This document shows, piece by piece, positions 6,076 to 13,542 of a DNA stretch of 38,163 nt. Below the pieces are notes generated by a model, which made no database searches, had not been told where the DNA came from, and was given only the letters and a program-made list of their open reading frames with translations. The position numbers were made by a program, and so were the translations under genes. Origin of the DNA: an uncultured Lachnospiraceae bacterium (GTDB taxonomy: Bacteria; Bacillota; Clostridia; Lachnospirales; Lachnospiraceae); NCBI GenBank assembly GCA_948688495.1, contig CAPQSW010000016.1, positions 2,132 to 40,294 of the forward strand, given 5' to 3'. Within the stretch, counting starts at the first letter, position 1. Every line of letters starts with the position of its first letter.

Positions 6076-6356
6076 GCATAGGTAGAAAATTTGACGCCGA
6101 TTTCAGGATTAAAGTTGTCGATGGATTTTATCAGGCCGATACAGCCAATTTGAAATAGGTCATCTACATTTTCATTGCTGTTTGCAAACCGTTTGATGAC
6201 ACTTAATACCAGACGGAGATTCCCCTTGATATAAGTTTCCCTTGCTTCCATATCCCCTGCCTTGATCCGGGAAAAAAGGCCGTCTTTTTCCTCGTCCTTT
6301 AATACAGGGAGTTTTGATGTATTGACTCCACAGATTTCTACTTTGTATGCTGCCAT
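6063..6356 (-). pseudogene. sigG: 5' part of sigG, interrupted at codon 98
   Basis: The first 98 codons match sporulation sigma-G almost residue for residue as I know it: start MAAYKVEICGVNTSKLP, then NLRLVLSVIKRFANSNENVDDLFQIGCIGLIKSIDNF and FSTYAVPMI. A good GGGAGGT site precedes the ATG. Intact sigma-G is about 258 residues and continues with IGEIRRF and regions 2.4 to 4; here the frame runs on into unrelated codons for another 93 residues. The break falls in region 2.3/2.4, so the product cannot recognise promoters. Sigma-G directs late forespore gene expression. The gene is either split by a removable element (see the recombinase) or dead. The absence of other lesions in the 98 codons favours a recent or reversible interruption. 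Confidence 0.9.
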
Positions 6357-6386
6357 AATGTTACCTCCCGATTTTTTATATATTAA

Positions 6387-6416
6387 AATGATGTGCGTAA
6401 TTTACTACTTTTATTC
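6387..6416 (-). promoter_or_regulatory. Candidate forespore (sigma-F/G type) promoter for sigG
   Basis: On the minus strand GAATA (6416-6412), 18 bases, then CATCATT (6393-6387) resembles the sigma-G consensus GnATR-N18-CATnnTA with one mismatch. It lies 30 bases upstream of the sigG start. sigG is transcribed by sigma-F and then by itself in model spore formers, so such a site is expected. Confidence 0.4.
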
Positions 6417-6428
6417 ATGGAAATTTCG

Positions 6429-6437
6429 TGCTATACT
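6429..6437 (+). promoter_or_regulatory. Extended -10 promoter for the downstream small-protein genes
   Basis: TGCTATACT is a near-perfect extended -10 element about 80 bases before the coiled-coil protein gene at 6519, divergent from the sigG promoter. Confidence 0.35.
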
Positions 6438-6518
6438 TTATATTATAGAAAATATCAGACGGCAAAGGAAACTTGGCTTTTTTGGGTATTTTACAGATAG
6501 GAAACAGGAGATGTGGCT

Positions 6519-7025
6519 ATGAAGGATGCGATTGATAAGAGAAATGAACGGGAGAGAATTGCCAGAAGTATAGTAAAGCGCTACAATGTTATTTATACCA
6601 GCAGGGAAGAACTTGAACGCAGGGCACAGGAGGAAAAGCATCAGCAGATGCAGGAGGAAAGGGAGGCGGCAGAAGAGGTCGTCAAGATGTTAAAGGATGA
6701 GGAAAACAAGAAGATGGCAATGCAGATCGAACGGCTGCTTGCAGAACGGGAAATGCTTGAACGGCAGCTTGAGACCGGAATGGATGCTACGGGCAGACAT
6801 CCCATGAGCGGGGTGACCCAGGAGAGAGTGGAGGCGATTCTGAGTGAAAAGAGTAAGCAGTTACAGGAGCTTATCGCTGCTCACAGTAACGAGGGCGGTG
6901 AAAAAAGCCAAACTGTGGAGCAAGCATTACCGCAGGATGATGGAGCAGATGACGCCCAGTCAGAAACGGCAGGTGAAGAAGTGGATTTACCAGATGAGGA
7001 GGGGAATGCCGGGGCTGATTTGTAA
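6519..7025 (+). CDS. Coiled-coil protein of unknown function
   Basis: A 168-residue soluble, highly charged protein. ATG at 6519 is preferred because AGGAG lies eight bases upstream; a GTG six bases earlier is possible. Residues about 20-100 are an almost uninterrupted charged helix rich in Glu, Arg, Lys and Gln with heptad character (ERIARSIVKRYNVIYTSREE, later AMQIERLLAEREMLERQLE), so a coiled coil is likely. The C-terminal 45 residues are acidic and low in complexity (DDGADDAQSETAGEEVDLPD), probably disordered. No signal peptide or membrane helix. I do not recognise the family. It is followed by another small acidic gene, and the two may form a unit upstream of the DapF-like gene. Confidence 0.6.
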   Translation: MKDAIDKRNERERIARSIVKRYNVIYTSREELERRAQEEKHQQMQEEREAAEEVVKMLKDEENKKMAMQIERLLAEREMLERQLETGMDATGRHPMSGVTQERVEAILSEKSKQLQELIAAHSNEGGEKSQTVEQALPQDDGADDAQSETAGEEVDLPDEEGNAGADL

Positions 7026-7086
7026 AGGGTTTTCGCATATTTTAGGTGGATACAGGTCAGGAGGATAGCGAAGGGAGGCGGAGCAC

Positions 7087-7242
7087 ATGTCCGTACAGGA
7101 AGGAAAGCAGGAAGATACTTTGCAGGGACATAAGTTACAGGAGCAGAAGAAAGGGACGCCGTTGAATGAGACTTGGTCACAGGACGCCCAGGATGAGCTT
7201 GAGGATTTCATTGAACAGCAGGGCATTTATATCCGCCAGTGA
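7087..7242 (+). CDS. Small acidic protein of unknown function
   Basis: A 51-residue ORF with a purine-rich site (AAGGGAGGCGGAG) before its ATG and a TGA at 7240-7242. The sequence is rich in Gln and Glu and ends with DELEDFIEQQGIYIRQ, a likely amphipathic helix. It contains no cysteine, no membrane segment and no known motif. It lies 61 bases after the coiled-coil protein gene and 99 bases before the DapF-like gene, all on one strand. The strong ribosome binding site is the main reason to believe it is translated. Confidence 0.5.
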   Translation: MSVQEGKQEDTLQGHKLQEQKKGTPLNETWSQDAQDELEDFIEQQGIYIRQ

Positions 7243-7341
7243 CAGAATTTCCGTGAGAGTTTGAATTGCCTCACATATATGGCAGGTCAGGGGCATAAAA
7301 TCAAAGGAGGAAGATTATTCAGGGAAAAATAAAGGCGGGAT

Positions 7342-8187
7342 ATGAATCAAATTACATTAAAAAAATACCACGGGCTTGGAAATGATTATCTGGTACTGGA
7401 TCCCATTAAGAATACGCTTGCGTTGCAAAGCAGGAATATTGAAATGCTGTGCCGGAGGAATTTCGGAGTGGGTGCGGACGGACTTTTATATGGACCAATT
7501 TGGGAGAATGGTAAAATAAAAGTCCGTGTTTTTAATTCTGACGGCTCAGAGGCGGAGCAAAGTGGGAACGGCGTCCGTATTTTTGCCAAATACCTGCTGG
7601 ATGAGGGATATATCAGGGAGAGGAAGTTTGCATTAGATATGCAGGCAGGCAGGGTGGAAGTAGAATTTCTTCAGGAGGACGGAAGTATTATGCGCGTCAA
7701 TATGGGGAGGCCTGTCTATGCAGGACCACAGTTGCCGCTCAATGGTCTTGACGGAGAGGTTGTAAATGCCCATCTGCGTTTTTGGGATAACGATTATAAT
7801 ACGACCTGCCTTTCCGTGGGGAATCCGAACTGTGTCATCATGATGGAGGAAGTGACGCCGCAGAAAGCGAAATCTCTTGGCCCTTATGTAGAACGGTCCC
7901 CTTATTTTCCGAATCGGATGAATATGCAGCTTTGCAAGGTAATCGACAGGAACAATCTTGTAATTGAAATCTATGAGCGGGGAGCCGGTTATACGCTTGC
8001 CTCTGGAACCGGGGCGTGTGCGGCGGCAGCGGCGGCAAAACGTATGGGGCTTGTGGATGAGAAGGTTACTGTCCATATGCAGGGGGGAGATCTTACCGTG
8101 GAGATAGATGAAACTGGCAGCATATACATGACCGGGAGTGTGAAGCTTGTAGGAACTTTTACGCTGGCAGAACATTTTTTCTCGTAA
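7342..8187 (+). CDS. Diaminopimelate epimerase family protein with both catalytic Cys replaced by Ser
   Basis: A 281-residue protein with the full DapF two-lobed architecture: start KYHGLGNDYLVLD, then NFGVGADGLLYGP, FNSDGSEAEQSGNGVRIFAK, VGNPNCVIM, and YERGAGYTLASGTGACAAAAAA. DapF interconverts LL- and meso-diaminopimelate using two cysteines, one in the CGNG motif and one in the ACGSG motif. Here both are serine (S74 in QSGNG and S221 in ASGTG); the only cysteine near the second site, C226, is five residues further on. The phosphate-like cradle residues of the motifs remain. I believe a subgroup of DapF-like proteins shares this double change, so it is probably a real variant and not decay. 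Its reaction is unknown and it should not be assumed to make meso-diaminopimelate. A terminator follows. Confidence 0.75.
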   Translation: MNQITLKKYHGLGNDYLVLDPIKNTLALQSRNIEMLCRRNFGVGADGLLYGPIWENGKIKVRVFNSDGSEAEQSGNGVRIFAKYLLDEGYIRERKFALDMQAGRVEVEFLQEDGSIMRVNMGRPVYAGPQLPLNGLDGEVVNAHLRFWDNDYNTTCLSVGNPNCVIMMEEVTPQKAKSLGPYVERSPYFPNRMNMQLCKVIDRNNLVIEIYERGAGYTLASGTGACAAAAAAKRMGLVDEKVTVHMQGGDLTVEIDETGSIYMTGSVKLVGTFTLAEHFFS

Positions 8188-8190
8188 ATA

Positions 8191-8256
8191 GAAAGTGTAA
8201 AGCGCTTTGTGATTTTGATATGATACGATCAAATTCAAGAGGCTTTACACTTTTTT
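8191..8256 (+). terminator. Terminator after the DapF-like gene
   Basis: GAAAGTGTAAAGC (8191-8203) pairs with GCTTTACACTTTTTT (8242-8256), giving a 12-bp stem with a long loop and a terminal run of six T's. It isolates the DapF-like gene from the sulfate cluster. Confidence 0.7.
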
Positions 8257-8263
8257 CTATAAT
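8234..8263 (+). promoter_or_regulatory. Candidate promoter of the sulfate activation and transport cluster
   Basis: TATAAT at 8258-8263 with a weak TTCAAG 18 bases upstream. It overlaps the downstream arm of the preceding terminator. If used, the transcript has an unusually long leader of about 280 bases before cysD. I looked for T-box and S-box (SAM) riboswitch features in this leader and saw neither. Confidence 0.35.
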
Positions 8264-8297
8264 TATTATAGCGTATTGTGTTAGGAGGGTAAAGTCT

Positions 8298-8522
8298 ATG
8301 GAATGTCTATTTTTCTTTTATAGATGCAGACTCCCGGCTTGGCAGGGTAAGGGTTCTTCCAGTTATGGGGTGGCTTTTCTGAATATGCAGTATGAGGAAA
8401 ACCTTAAATATTTTTATACTCTGATGGCTCATTTTAATGTTGCAAGACGGCTGGAAATTTATTCCTTACAATTAAATGATATCGTATTTACATCACATTT
8501 CTATCTTATACTCCAATATTAA
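8298..8522 (+). CDS. Possible leader ORF upstream of cysD
   Basis: ATG at 8298 follows AGGAGGG at good spacing, and the frame encodes 74 residues ending 28 bases before cysD. The beginning, MECLFFFYRCRLPAW, has two cysteine codons in the first ten. The rest (VAFLNMQYEENLKYFYTLMA) resembles nothing I know and may simply be an open frame. It may be a translated leader involved in sulfur-dependent control, a remnant, or chance. Only the ribosome binding site and position support it. Confidence 0.3.
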   Translation: MECLFFFYRCRLPAWQGKGSSSYGVAFLNMQYEENLKYFYTLMAHFNVARRLEIYSLQLNDIVFTSHFYLILQY

Positions 8523-8550
8523 AGAAAAAAGAAATACGAGGAGAAAACGT

Positions 8551-9444
8551 ATGAACCATTTGGATGAATTGGAAGCGGAAGCAATCTATATTTTTCGCGA
8601 AGTAGCGGCTGAGTGTGAAAAACCTGTGATGCTGTACTCAATAGGAAAGGATTCCTCTGTGATGCTTCATCTGGTGATGAAGGCATTCTACCCGGAGAAA
8701 CCCCCCTTTCCATTTTTGCATATTAATACGACATGGAAGTTCCGCGAAATGATTGAATTTCGGGACCAGAGAGCAAAAGAGCTGGGTATAGAGATGTTGG
8801 AATATATTAATGAAGATGGTGTGCGCAATGGGATTAATCCGTTTGACCACGGGGCATCCTATACGGATATCATGAAGACGCAGGCACTCAAGCAGGCGTT
8901 GGAGAAATATGGATTTACAGTTGCCTTTGGAGGCGGCAGGAGGGATGAGGAGAAGTCCAGGGCAAAAGAAAGGATATTCTCATTCCGGAACAGGGAACAG
9001 GCATGGGATCCCAAGAATCAGCGTCCAGAGATGTGGAAGCTGTTTAATACACAGATTGCCCAGGGCGAGAGTATTCGTGTTTTCCCGCTTTCAAACTGGA
9101 CGGAGAAAGATATCTGGCAGTATATCCGCAGGGAAAATATTCCGATCGTATCACTGTATTTTGCGAAAGAGCGCCCGGTCGTAGAACGGAATGGACAGAT
9201 TATCATGGTAGATGATGATCGTATGAAATTACTGCCCGACGAGAAGATCGAGATGAAAAAAGTGCGTTTCCGTACGCTTGGCTGCTATCCCCTGACAGGA
9301 GGGATGGAATCTGAGGCGGAGACATTGGATGAAATTATAGAAGAGACACTGGCCGCCGTAGACTCAGAGAGGACAAGCCGTATCATTGATTCGGACGGAG
9401 GGAGCGCCAGTATGGAAAAAAGAAAGCGGGAGGGATATTTCTAG
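8551..9444 (+). CDS. cysD: Sulfate adenylyltransferase small subunit
   Basis: CysD is the ATP pyrophosphatase-type subunit that makes adenosine phosphosulfate (APS) from sulfate and ATP, driven by GTP hydrolysis in CysN. The 297-residue protein starts at 8551 behind CGAGGAG. The PP-loop SIGKDSSVMLH lies near residues 30-40, followed by the typical FPFLHINTTWKFREMIEF, GGGRRDEEKSRAKERIFSFR and PLSNWTEKDIWQYI, and the C-terminal CYPLTGG. Length and motifs match the family in full. It overlaps nothing and is followed two bases later by cysNC, so the two are surely co-transcribed. In this cluster the APS goes to a fused APS kinase and not to an APS reductase. Confidence 0.95.
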   Translation: MNHLDELEAEAIYIFREVAAECEKPVMLYSIGKDSSVMLHLVMKAFYPEKPPFPFLHINTTWKFREMIEFRDQRAKELGIEMLEYINEDGVRNGINPFDHGASYTDIMKTQALKQALEKYGFTVAFGGGRRDEEKSRAKERIFSFRNREQAWDPKNQRPEMWKLFNTQIAQGESIRVFPLSNWTEKDIWQYIRRENIPIVSLYFAKERPVVERNGQIIMVDDDRMKLLPDEKIEMKKVRFRTLGCYPLTGGMESEAETLDEIIEETLAAVDSERTSRIIDSDGGSASMEKRKREGYF

Positions 9445-9446
9445 CG

Positions 9447-11282
9447 ATGAGAGAGGATTTGTTGAAATTTATAACCTGCGGAAGTGTGGATGATGGAAAG
9501 TCTACGCTGATCGGGCATATGCTCTATGATGCAAAACTGTTGTTTGCCGATCAGAAGCAGGCGCTGGAACTGGACAGTAAGGTGGGGTCCAGAAATGGCG
9601 ATATAGATTATTCATTATTGTTGGACGGATTGATGGCAGAGAGGGAGCAGGGGATTACGATTGATGTGGCTTACCGTTATTTTACCACGGATAACAGGAG
9701 CTTTATTGTTGCGGATACGCCCGGACATGAAGAATATACAAGAAATATGGCGGTAGGTGCATCTTTCGCTTCCCTTGCCGTGATTCTTGTGGATGCAAGC
9801 CAGGGTGTGCTGATACAGACAAAGAGACATTCCAGAATCTGTTCCCTTATGGGTATCCGGCATTTCGTGTTTGCAGTGAATAAGATGGATTTGGTGTGTC
9901 ACGACAAACGGAAGTTTCGGAAAATAGAAAAAGATATTAAGGTTTTAATGGCAGAGTTTGATTATCAGTCACTGAAGATTATACCTGTTTCAGCAACAGA
10001 GGGAGATAATATCACGAAGCCTTCGGAGAATATGCCGTGGTATGCAGGAGACCCCCTTCTTACTTATCTGGAAAATGTAGATGTGTCCGTCGAAGAAAGA
10101 CAGACGGGATTCTATATGCCCATCCAGCGGGTATGTCGTCCCAACCACAGTTTCCGGGGATTCCAGGGACAGATTGCCGCAGGGAAAGTTGCAGTGGGAG
10201 ATACGATTACCGTTATGCCAAGCAGGGAAACGGCGAAGGTAGTGGAAATCCTTGAGGGTGATAAGCGTGTGGAGCGAAGCAGCGGAGGACATGCCGTGAC
10301 TATCCGGTTGGATGAGGAAGTGGATGTATCCAGAGGCTGTGTCTTAGAGCGGGATTACCAGCTCTGTACAGGTTCGATGTTTACGGCTTCAATCTTATGG
10401 ATGGATAACAGCAGTCTGGTGGCAGGAAGGAATTTCTGGCTGAAGCTGGGAACCCAGCAGGTACCGGCGACAGTGATGAAGGTGAAGTATAAAATTGATG
10501 TAAATTCTGGTGCAGAAGTATATGCAGACAGGATTTATAAAAATGAAATAGCATATTGTGAGATTTCTGTAAGCAGTACAATTGTGTTTGACAGGTTTGA
10601 AAATAGCAGGGATCTTGGGTCGTTGATCTTGATTGACAGGGTTACAAATGCCACTTCAGCGTGCGGGGTTGTCCAGGAGCCGTTAGATAGGGGAAAGAGG
10701 CTGACCTGGCACAATATGGATATCACGAGAAAACTGCGTGAGAATCAGCTGGGACAGAGAGCCATTACCATATGGATGACAGGTCTCTCCGGTGCAGGGA
10801 AATCTTCTCTTGCAAATGCGCTGGAGAAACGTTTATTTTCTATGGGCATGCACACAATGTTGTTAGACGGTGACAATGTGCGCATGGGATTAAATAAAAA
10901 TCTGGGATTTGAAGAAAATGACAGAATTGAAAATATCCGCAGGATAGCGGAGGTTGCGAAGCTGATGAATGATGCGGGACTGATCGTTTTGACCTCCTTT
11001 ATTTCCCCGTTCAGGCAGGATCGGAGGAACGCCAGGGACATCATCGGGGAAAGGTTTGTCGAAGTCTATGTGAGCACACCGCTGGAGGAGTGTGAGAAGC
11101 GGGATGTAAAAGGACTGTATAAAGAGGCGAGAAAAGGAAATCTCCAGCATTTTACCGGTATCACCAGTCCATATGAGGTGCCGGTGAATCCAGAGATTGA
11201 GATAGACACCAGCAAATACAGCCTTGAGGAATGTGTGGATATCCTGCTGGAGGGACTTAAGGAATACTACAAGAGCGAATAA
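9447..11282 (+). CDS. cysNC: Bifunctional sulfate adenylyltransferase GTPase subunit / APS kinase
   Basis: A 611-residue fusion of CysN and CysC. Residues 1 to about 420 are an EF-Tu-like GTPase with P-loop GSVDDGKS (12-19), DTPGHE (90-95) and NKMD (145-148), followed by two beta-barrel domains. Residues from about 437 are APS kinase with P-loop GLSGAGKSS, DGDNVRMGLNKNLGF and the SFISPFRQDR segment, ending in FTGITSPYEVP. The enzyme couples GTP hydrolysis to APS synthesis with CysD and then phosphorylates APS to PAPS. The fusion is the NodQ-type arrangement. The next gene is a sulfotransferase that would use PAPS directly. No fault is visible in any motif. Confidence 0.95.
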   Translation: MREDLLKFITCGSVDDGKSTLIGHMLYDAKLLFADQKQALELDSKVGSRNGDIDYSLLLDGLMAEREQGITIDVAYRYFTTDNRSFIVADTPGHEEYTRNMAVGASFASLAVILVDASQGVLIQTKRHSRICSLMGIRHFVFAVNKMDLVCHDKRKFRKIEKDIKVLMAEFDYQSLKIIPVSATEGDNITKPSENMPWYAGDPLLTYLENVDVSVEERQTGFYMPIQRVCRPNHSFRGFQGQIAAGKVAVGDTITVMPSRETAKVVEILEGDKRVERSSGGHAVTIRLDEEVDVSRGCVLERDYQLCTGSMFTASILWMDNSSLVAGRNFWLKLGTQQVPATVMKVKYKIDVNSGAEVYADRIYKNEIAYCEISVSSTIVFDRFENSRDLGSLILIDRVTNATSACGVVQEPLDRGKRLTWHNMDITRKLRENQLGQRAITIWMTGLSGAGKSSLANALEKRLFSMGMHTMLLDGDNVRMGLNKNLGFEENDRIENIRRIAEVAKLMNDAGLIVLTSFISPFRQDRRNARDIIGERFVEVYVSTPLEECEKRDVKGLYKEARKGNLQHFTGITSPYEVPVNPEIEIDTSKYSLEECVDILLEGLKEYYKSE

Positions 11283-11305
11283 TAGAAGTTAAGGATGGGA
11301 AAGTT

Positions 11306-12445
11306 ATGTCAACAGTTTATATTTATATTGGTACGCAAAAGACAGGTACTACAGCGTTGCAGACATTTCTGCATGGAAATGAGGAAGAACTGAACAAACA
11401 GGGATACTGCTATCCTTCGTTCCAGCTGGGAATAGAATCGCTTTATATGTATAGAAACGGGCAGTTTCTTATATATCAGCTTCGTCCTAAGGAAAAAAGA
11501 ACGGAGCGTGGGGAACAAGTCCGTGATATGGCATACGCGCAGCTGCGGGATTATATAGAGAAATATCCGAATATTATCCTCTCCGATGAAATGATTTGGC
11601 ATCAGAGCAGGTACGATGAGCATTTCTGGAGTGATTTGCTGGAAAGGTTTCAAGCGCTTGGCTGTGATGTGAAGGTGATTGTTTATCTACGGCGGCAGGA
11701 TTTGACGGTACAGTCCCTTTGGAATCAGGGGATCAAGATGTTTTTTAAAAATAAGATGACACTCAGGACATATGTTGAGGATAAGCATTACAGAGTTTAT
11801 CGGTTTGATTATTATGAAAACTTAAAGCATATCGAAAAATATGTTGGAAAGGAAAACATCATTGTACGCCCATATGAGAGGGGAAGATTTGAAGGGGAGC
11901 AGCATACGCTGTTTTCGGATTTCTTCAAGAGCGTGGGGTTGGTCCTGACAGACGGGTTTAATCAGGAAAACGTGAGAAAGAACTATGGTCTTGAAGGGAA
12001 TTTTGTTGAGATTAAGCGATGGATTAACAGTATGCCCTGTTACTCTGAGATGCGTGATTTCATGGGGCGTCCTGTGCTGAACGCAAGCACACATTATTCT
12101 TTGCTTGGGGAAAATGAGAAGGCTAACATGTTCACATATGAAGAACAGAAAGCTTTCCTTGCACAGTTCGAAGAAAGCAACCGGAAAGTGGCGCAGGAGT
12201 ACTTGGGGCGGAAAGATGAACCGCTGTTTTATGACGATGTCAAAGAGGTGCCTGTGTGGACATTACGGGAGGACAGAATGTCCCGCGACATTGTTGCGAT
12301 TATGGCGGAAGCGCTCGGTATGCAGCAAAAGCAGATTGACGATTTAAGAAATGAGTTGAGAGAGGTAAAGGAAAAAGTGGAACGGGAACGGAATATCCTG
12401 CCGTTGCGCGCATATCGGAAGGTGAGGGGAGTTCTCAAGCATTAG
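11306..12445 (+). CDS. PAPS-dependent sulfotransferase
   Basis: A 379-residue sulfotransferase-fold protein. The 5'-phosphosulfate loop is GTQKTGTTALQ at residues 9-19, and the 3'-phosphate site is VIVYLRRQDLTVQSLWNQ around 124-141, both near canonical. The family moves sulfate from PAPS to a hydroxyl or amine of a sugar, lipid or small molecule. Residues about 335-365 form a charged coiled coil (MQQKQIDDLRNELREVKEKV) and the C-terminus is strongly basic (RAYRKVRGVLKH), features often seen in enzymes that dock on membranes or act on cell-surface glycans. There is no signal peptide, so it acts in the cytoplasm where PAPS is made. It lies between the PAPS synthesis genes and the sulfate importer, all on one strand, so it is the probable consumer of PAPS. 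The acceptor is unknown. Confidence 0.85.
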   Translation: MSTVYIYIGTQKTGTTALQTFLHGNEEELNKQGYCYPSFQLGIESLYMYRNGQFLIYQLRPKEKRTERGEQVRDMAYAQLRDYIEKYPNIILSDEMIWHQSRYDEHFWSDLLERFQALGCDVKVIVYLRRQDLTVQSLWNQGIKMFFKNKMTLRTYVEDKHYRVYRFDYYENLKHIEKYVGKENIIVRPYERGRFEGEQHTLFSDFFKSVGLVLTDGFNQENVRKNYGLEGNFVEIKRWINSMPCYSEMRDFMGRPVLNASTHYSLLGENEKANMFTYEEQKAFLAQFEESNRKVAQEYLGRKDEPLFYDDVKEVPVWTLREDRMSRDIVAIMAEALGMQQKQIDDLRNELREVKEKVERERNILPLRAYRKVRGVLKH

Positions 12446-12467
12446 TGCTGAAGAAGGAGGAAAACAA

Positions 12468-13490
12468 ATGCGAAGCATTCATAAAATAGAAATCGTATTT
12501 ATGATTTTGTTAATGGGAATACTGGCAGGCTGCGGGAAGGATGCGGATTCTGCGAAAGGTGATAGTATCGAAATCCTGAATGTGTCTTATGATCCGACGA
12601 GAGAGTTTTATGCCAAATATAACGAGCTTTTTGCCAAACATTGGAAAGAGCAGGGCGGACAGGACGTGAACGTGACACAATCGCACGGGGGCTCCGGTTC
12701 CCAGGCGCGTTCCGTGATAGAAGGAAACGAGGCCGACGTGGTGACACTGGCGCTGGCGCATGACATTACGGCAATTGAGGAAAACGGACTGATTGACAGT
12801 GGCTGGATGGAAGAATTTGACGGCAGCAGCGCCCCGTACACATCTACCATTGTCTTTCTGGTTCGTAAAGGAAATGAAAAAAATATACAGGACTGGGATG
12901 ATCTGGTGAAAGACGGTGTAGAGGTAATTACGCCCAACCCCAAGACTTCTGGAGGGGCCTGCTGGAATTTCCTGGCTGCCTGGGCATACTGGCAGGAGAA
13001 GGATGGTAATGACGAGGAAGCTACCAAGGAGTATATGAAAAAGTTGTATCAGAATGTATTGGTGTTGGATTCAGGAGCCAGGGGAGCGACCAATACCTTT
13101 GTAGAAAATGAGCAGGGGGATGTTTTGGTTGCCTGGGAAAATGAGGCGTACTTATCTATGGAGGAGCATCCCGATGAATATGAGATTGTTACGCCAAGCG
13201 TCAGTATTCTGGCTCAGCCGTCAGTGGCAGTAGTTGACAGTAACGCTAAGGCGCATGGGACGAAGGAAGCAGCAGAGGCATATCTTAAATACCTTTATAG
13301 TGACGAGGCACAGAGGCTGGCGGGAGAAAATTATTACCGTCCTTCCAATGAAGCGATTCTGGAGGAATTTTCCGATCAGTTTCACTTGGATATGAACCTT
13401 GTGACGATTGATGATTTTGGAGGATGGGACGAAGCATATAACAAATATTTTAATGATGACGCCGTGTTTGACCAAATATATGGTCAATAA
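12468..13490 (+). CDS. sbp: Sulfate ABC transporter substrate-binding lipoprotein
   Basis: A 340-residue periplasmic-type binding protein anchored as a lipoprotein. The signal peptide ends in the lipobox LAGC with Cys22. The mature part has the sulfate-binding family signatures: LNVSYDPTREFY, QSHGGSGSQARSV, ADVVTLALAHDI, and PNPKTSGGACWNFLAAWAYW. It captures sulfate (or thiosulfate) outside the membrane and delivers it to the CysTW channel. A good AAGGAGG site precedes the ATG and the gene lies 22 bases after the sulfotransferase. The conserved GSGSQ and TSGG anion-binding segments are intact. Confidence 0.93.
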   Translation: MRSIHKIEIVFMILLMGILAGCGKDADSAKGDSIEILNVSYDPTREFYAKYNELFAKHWKEQGGQDVNVTQSHGGSGSQARSVIEGNEADVVTLALAHDITAIEENGLIDSGWMEEFDGSSAPYTSTIVFLVRKGNEKNIQDWDDLVKDGVEVITPNPKTSGGACWNFLAAWAYWQEKDGNDEEATKEYMKKLYQNVLVLDSGARGATNTFVENEQGDVLVAWENEAYLSMEEHPDEYEIVTPSVSILAQPSVAVVDSNAKAHGTKEAAEAYLKYLYSDEAQRLAGENYYRPSNEAILEEFSDQFHLDMNLVTIDDFGGWDEAYNKYFNDDAVFDQIYGQ

Positions 13491-13542
13491 TGGCGCTGTG
13501 TTCTCGTTTTATAACTTTTATTAAGAACATGTGAGGAGTGTT

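Noticed and set aside
7633..8238. 201-codon minus-strand ORF opposite the DapF-like gene
   Set aside because: Antisense shadow; contains the terminator and has no start site or domain.
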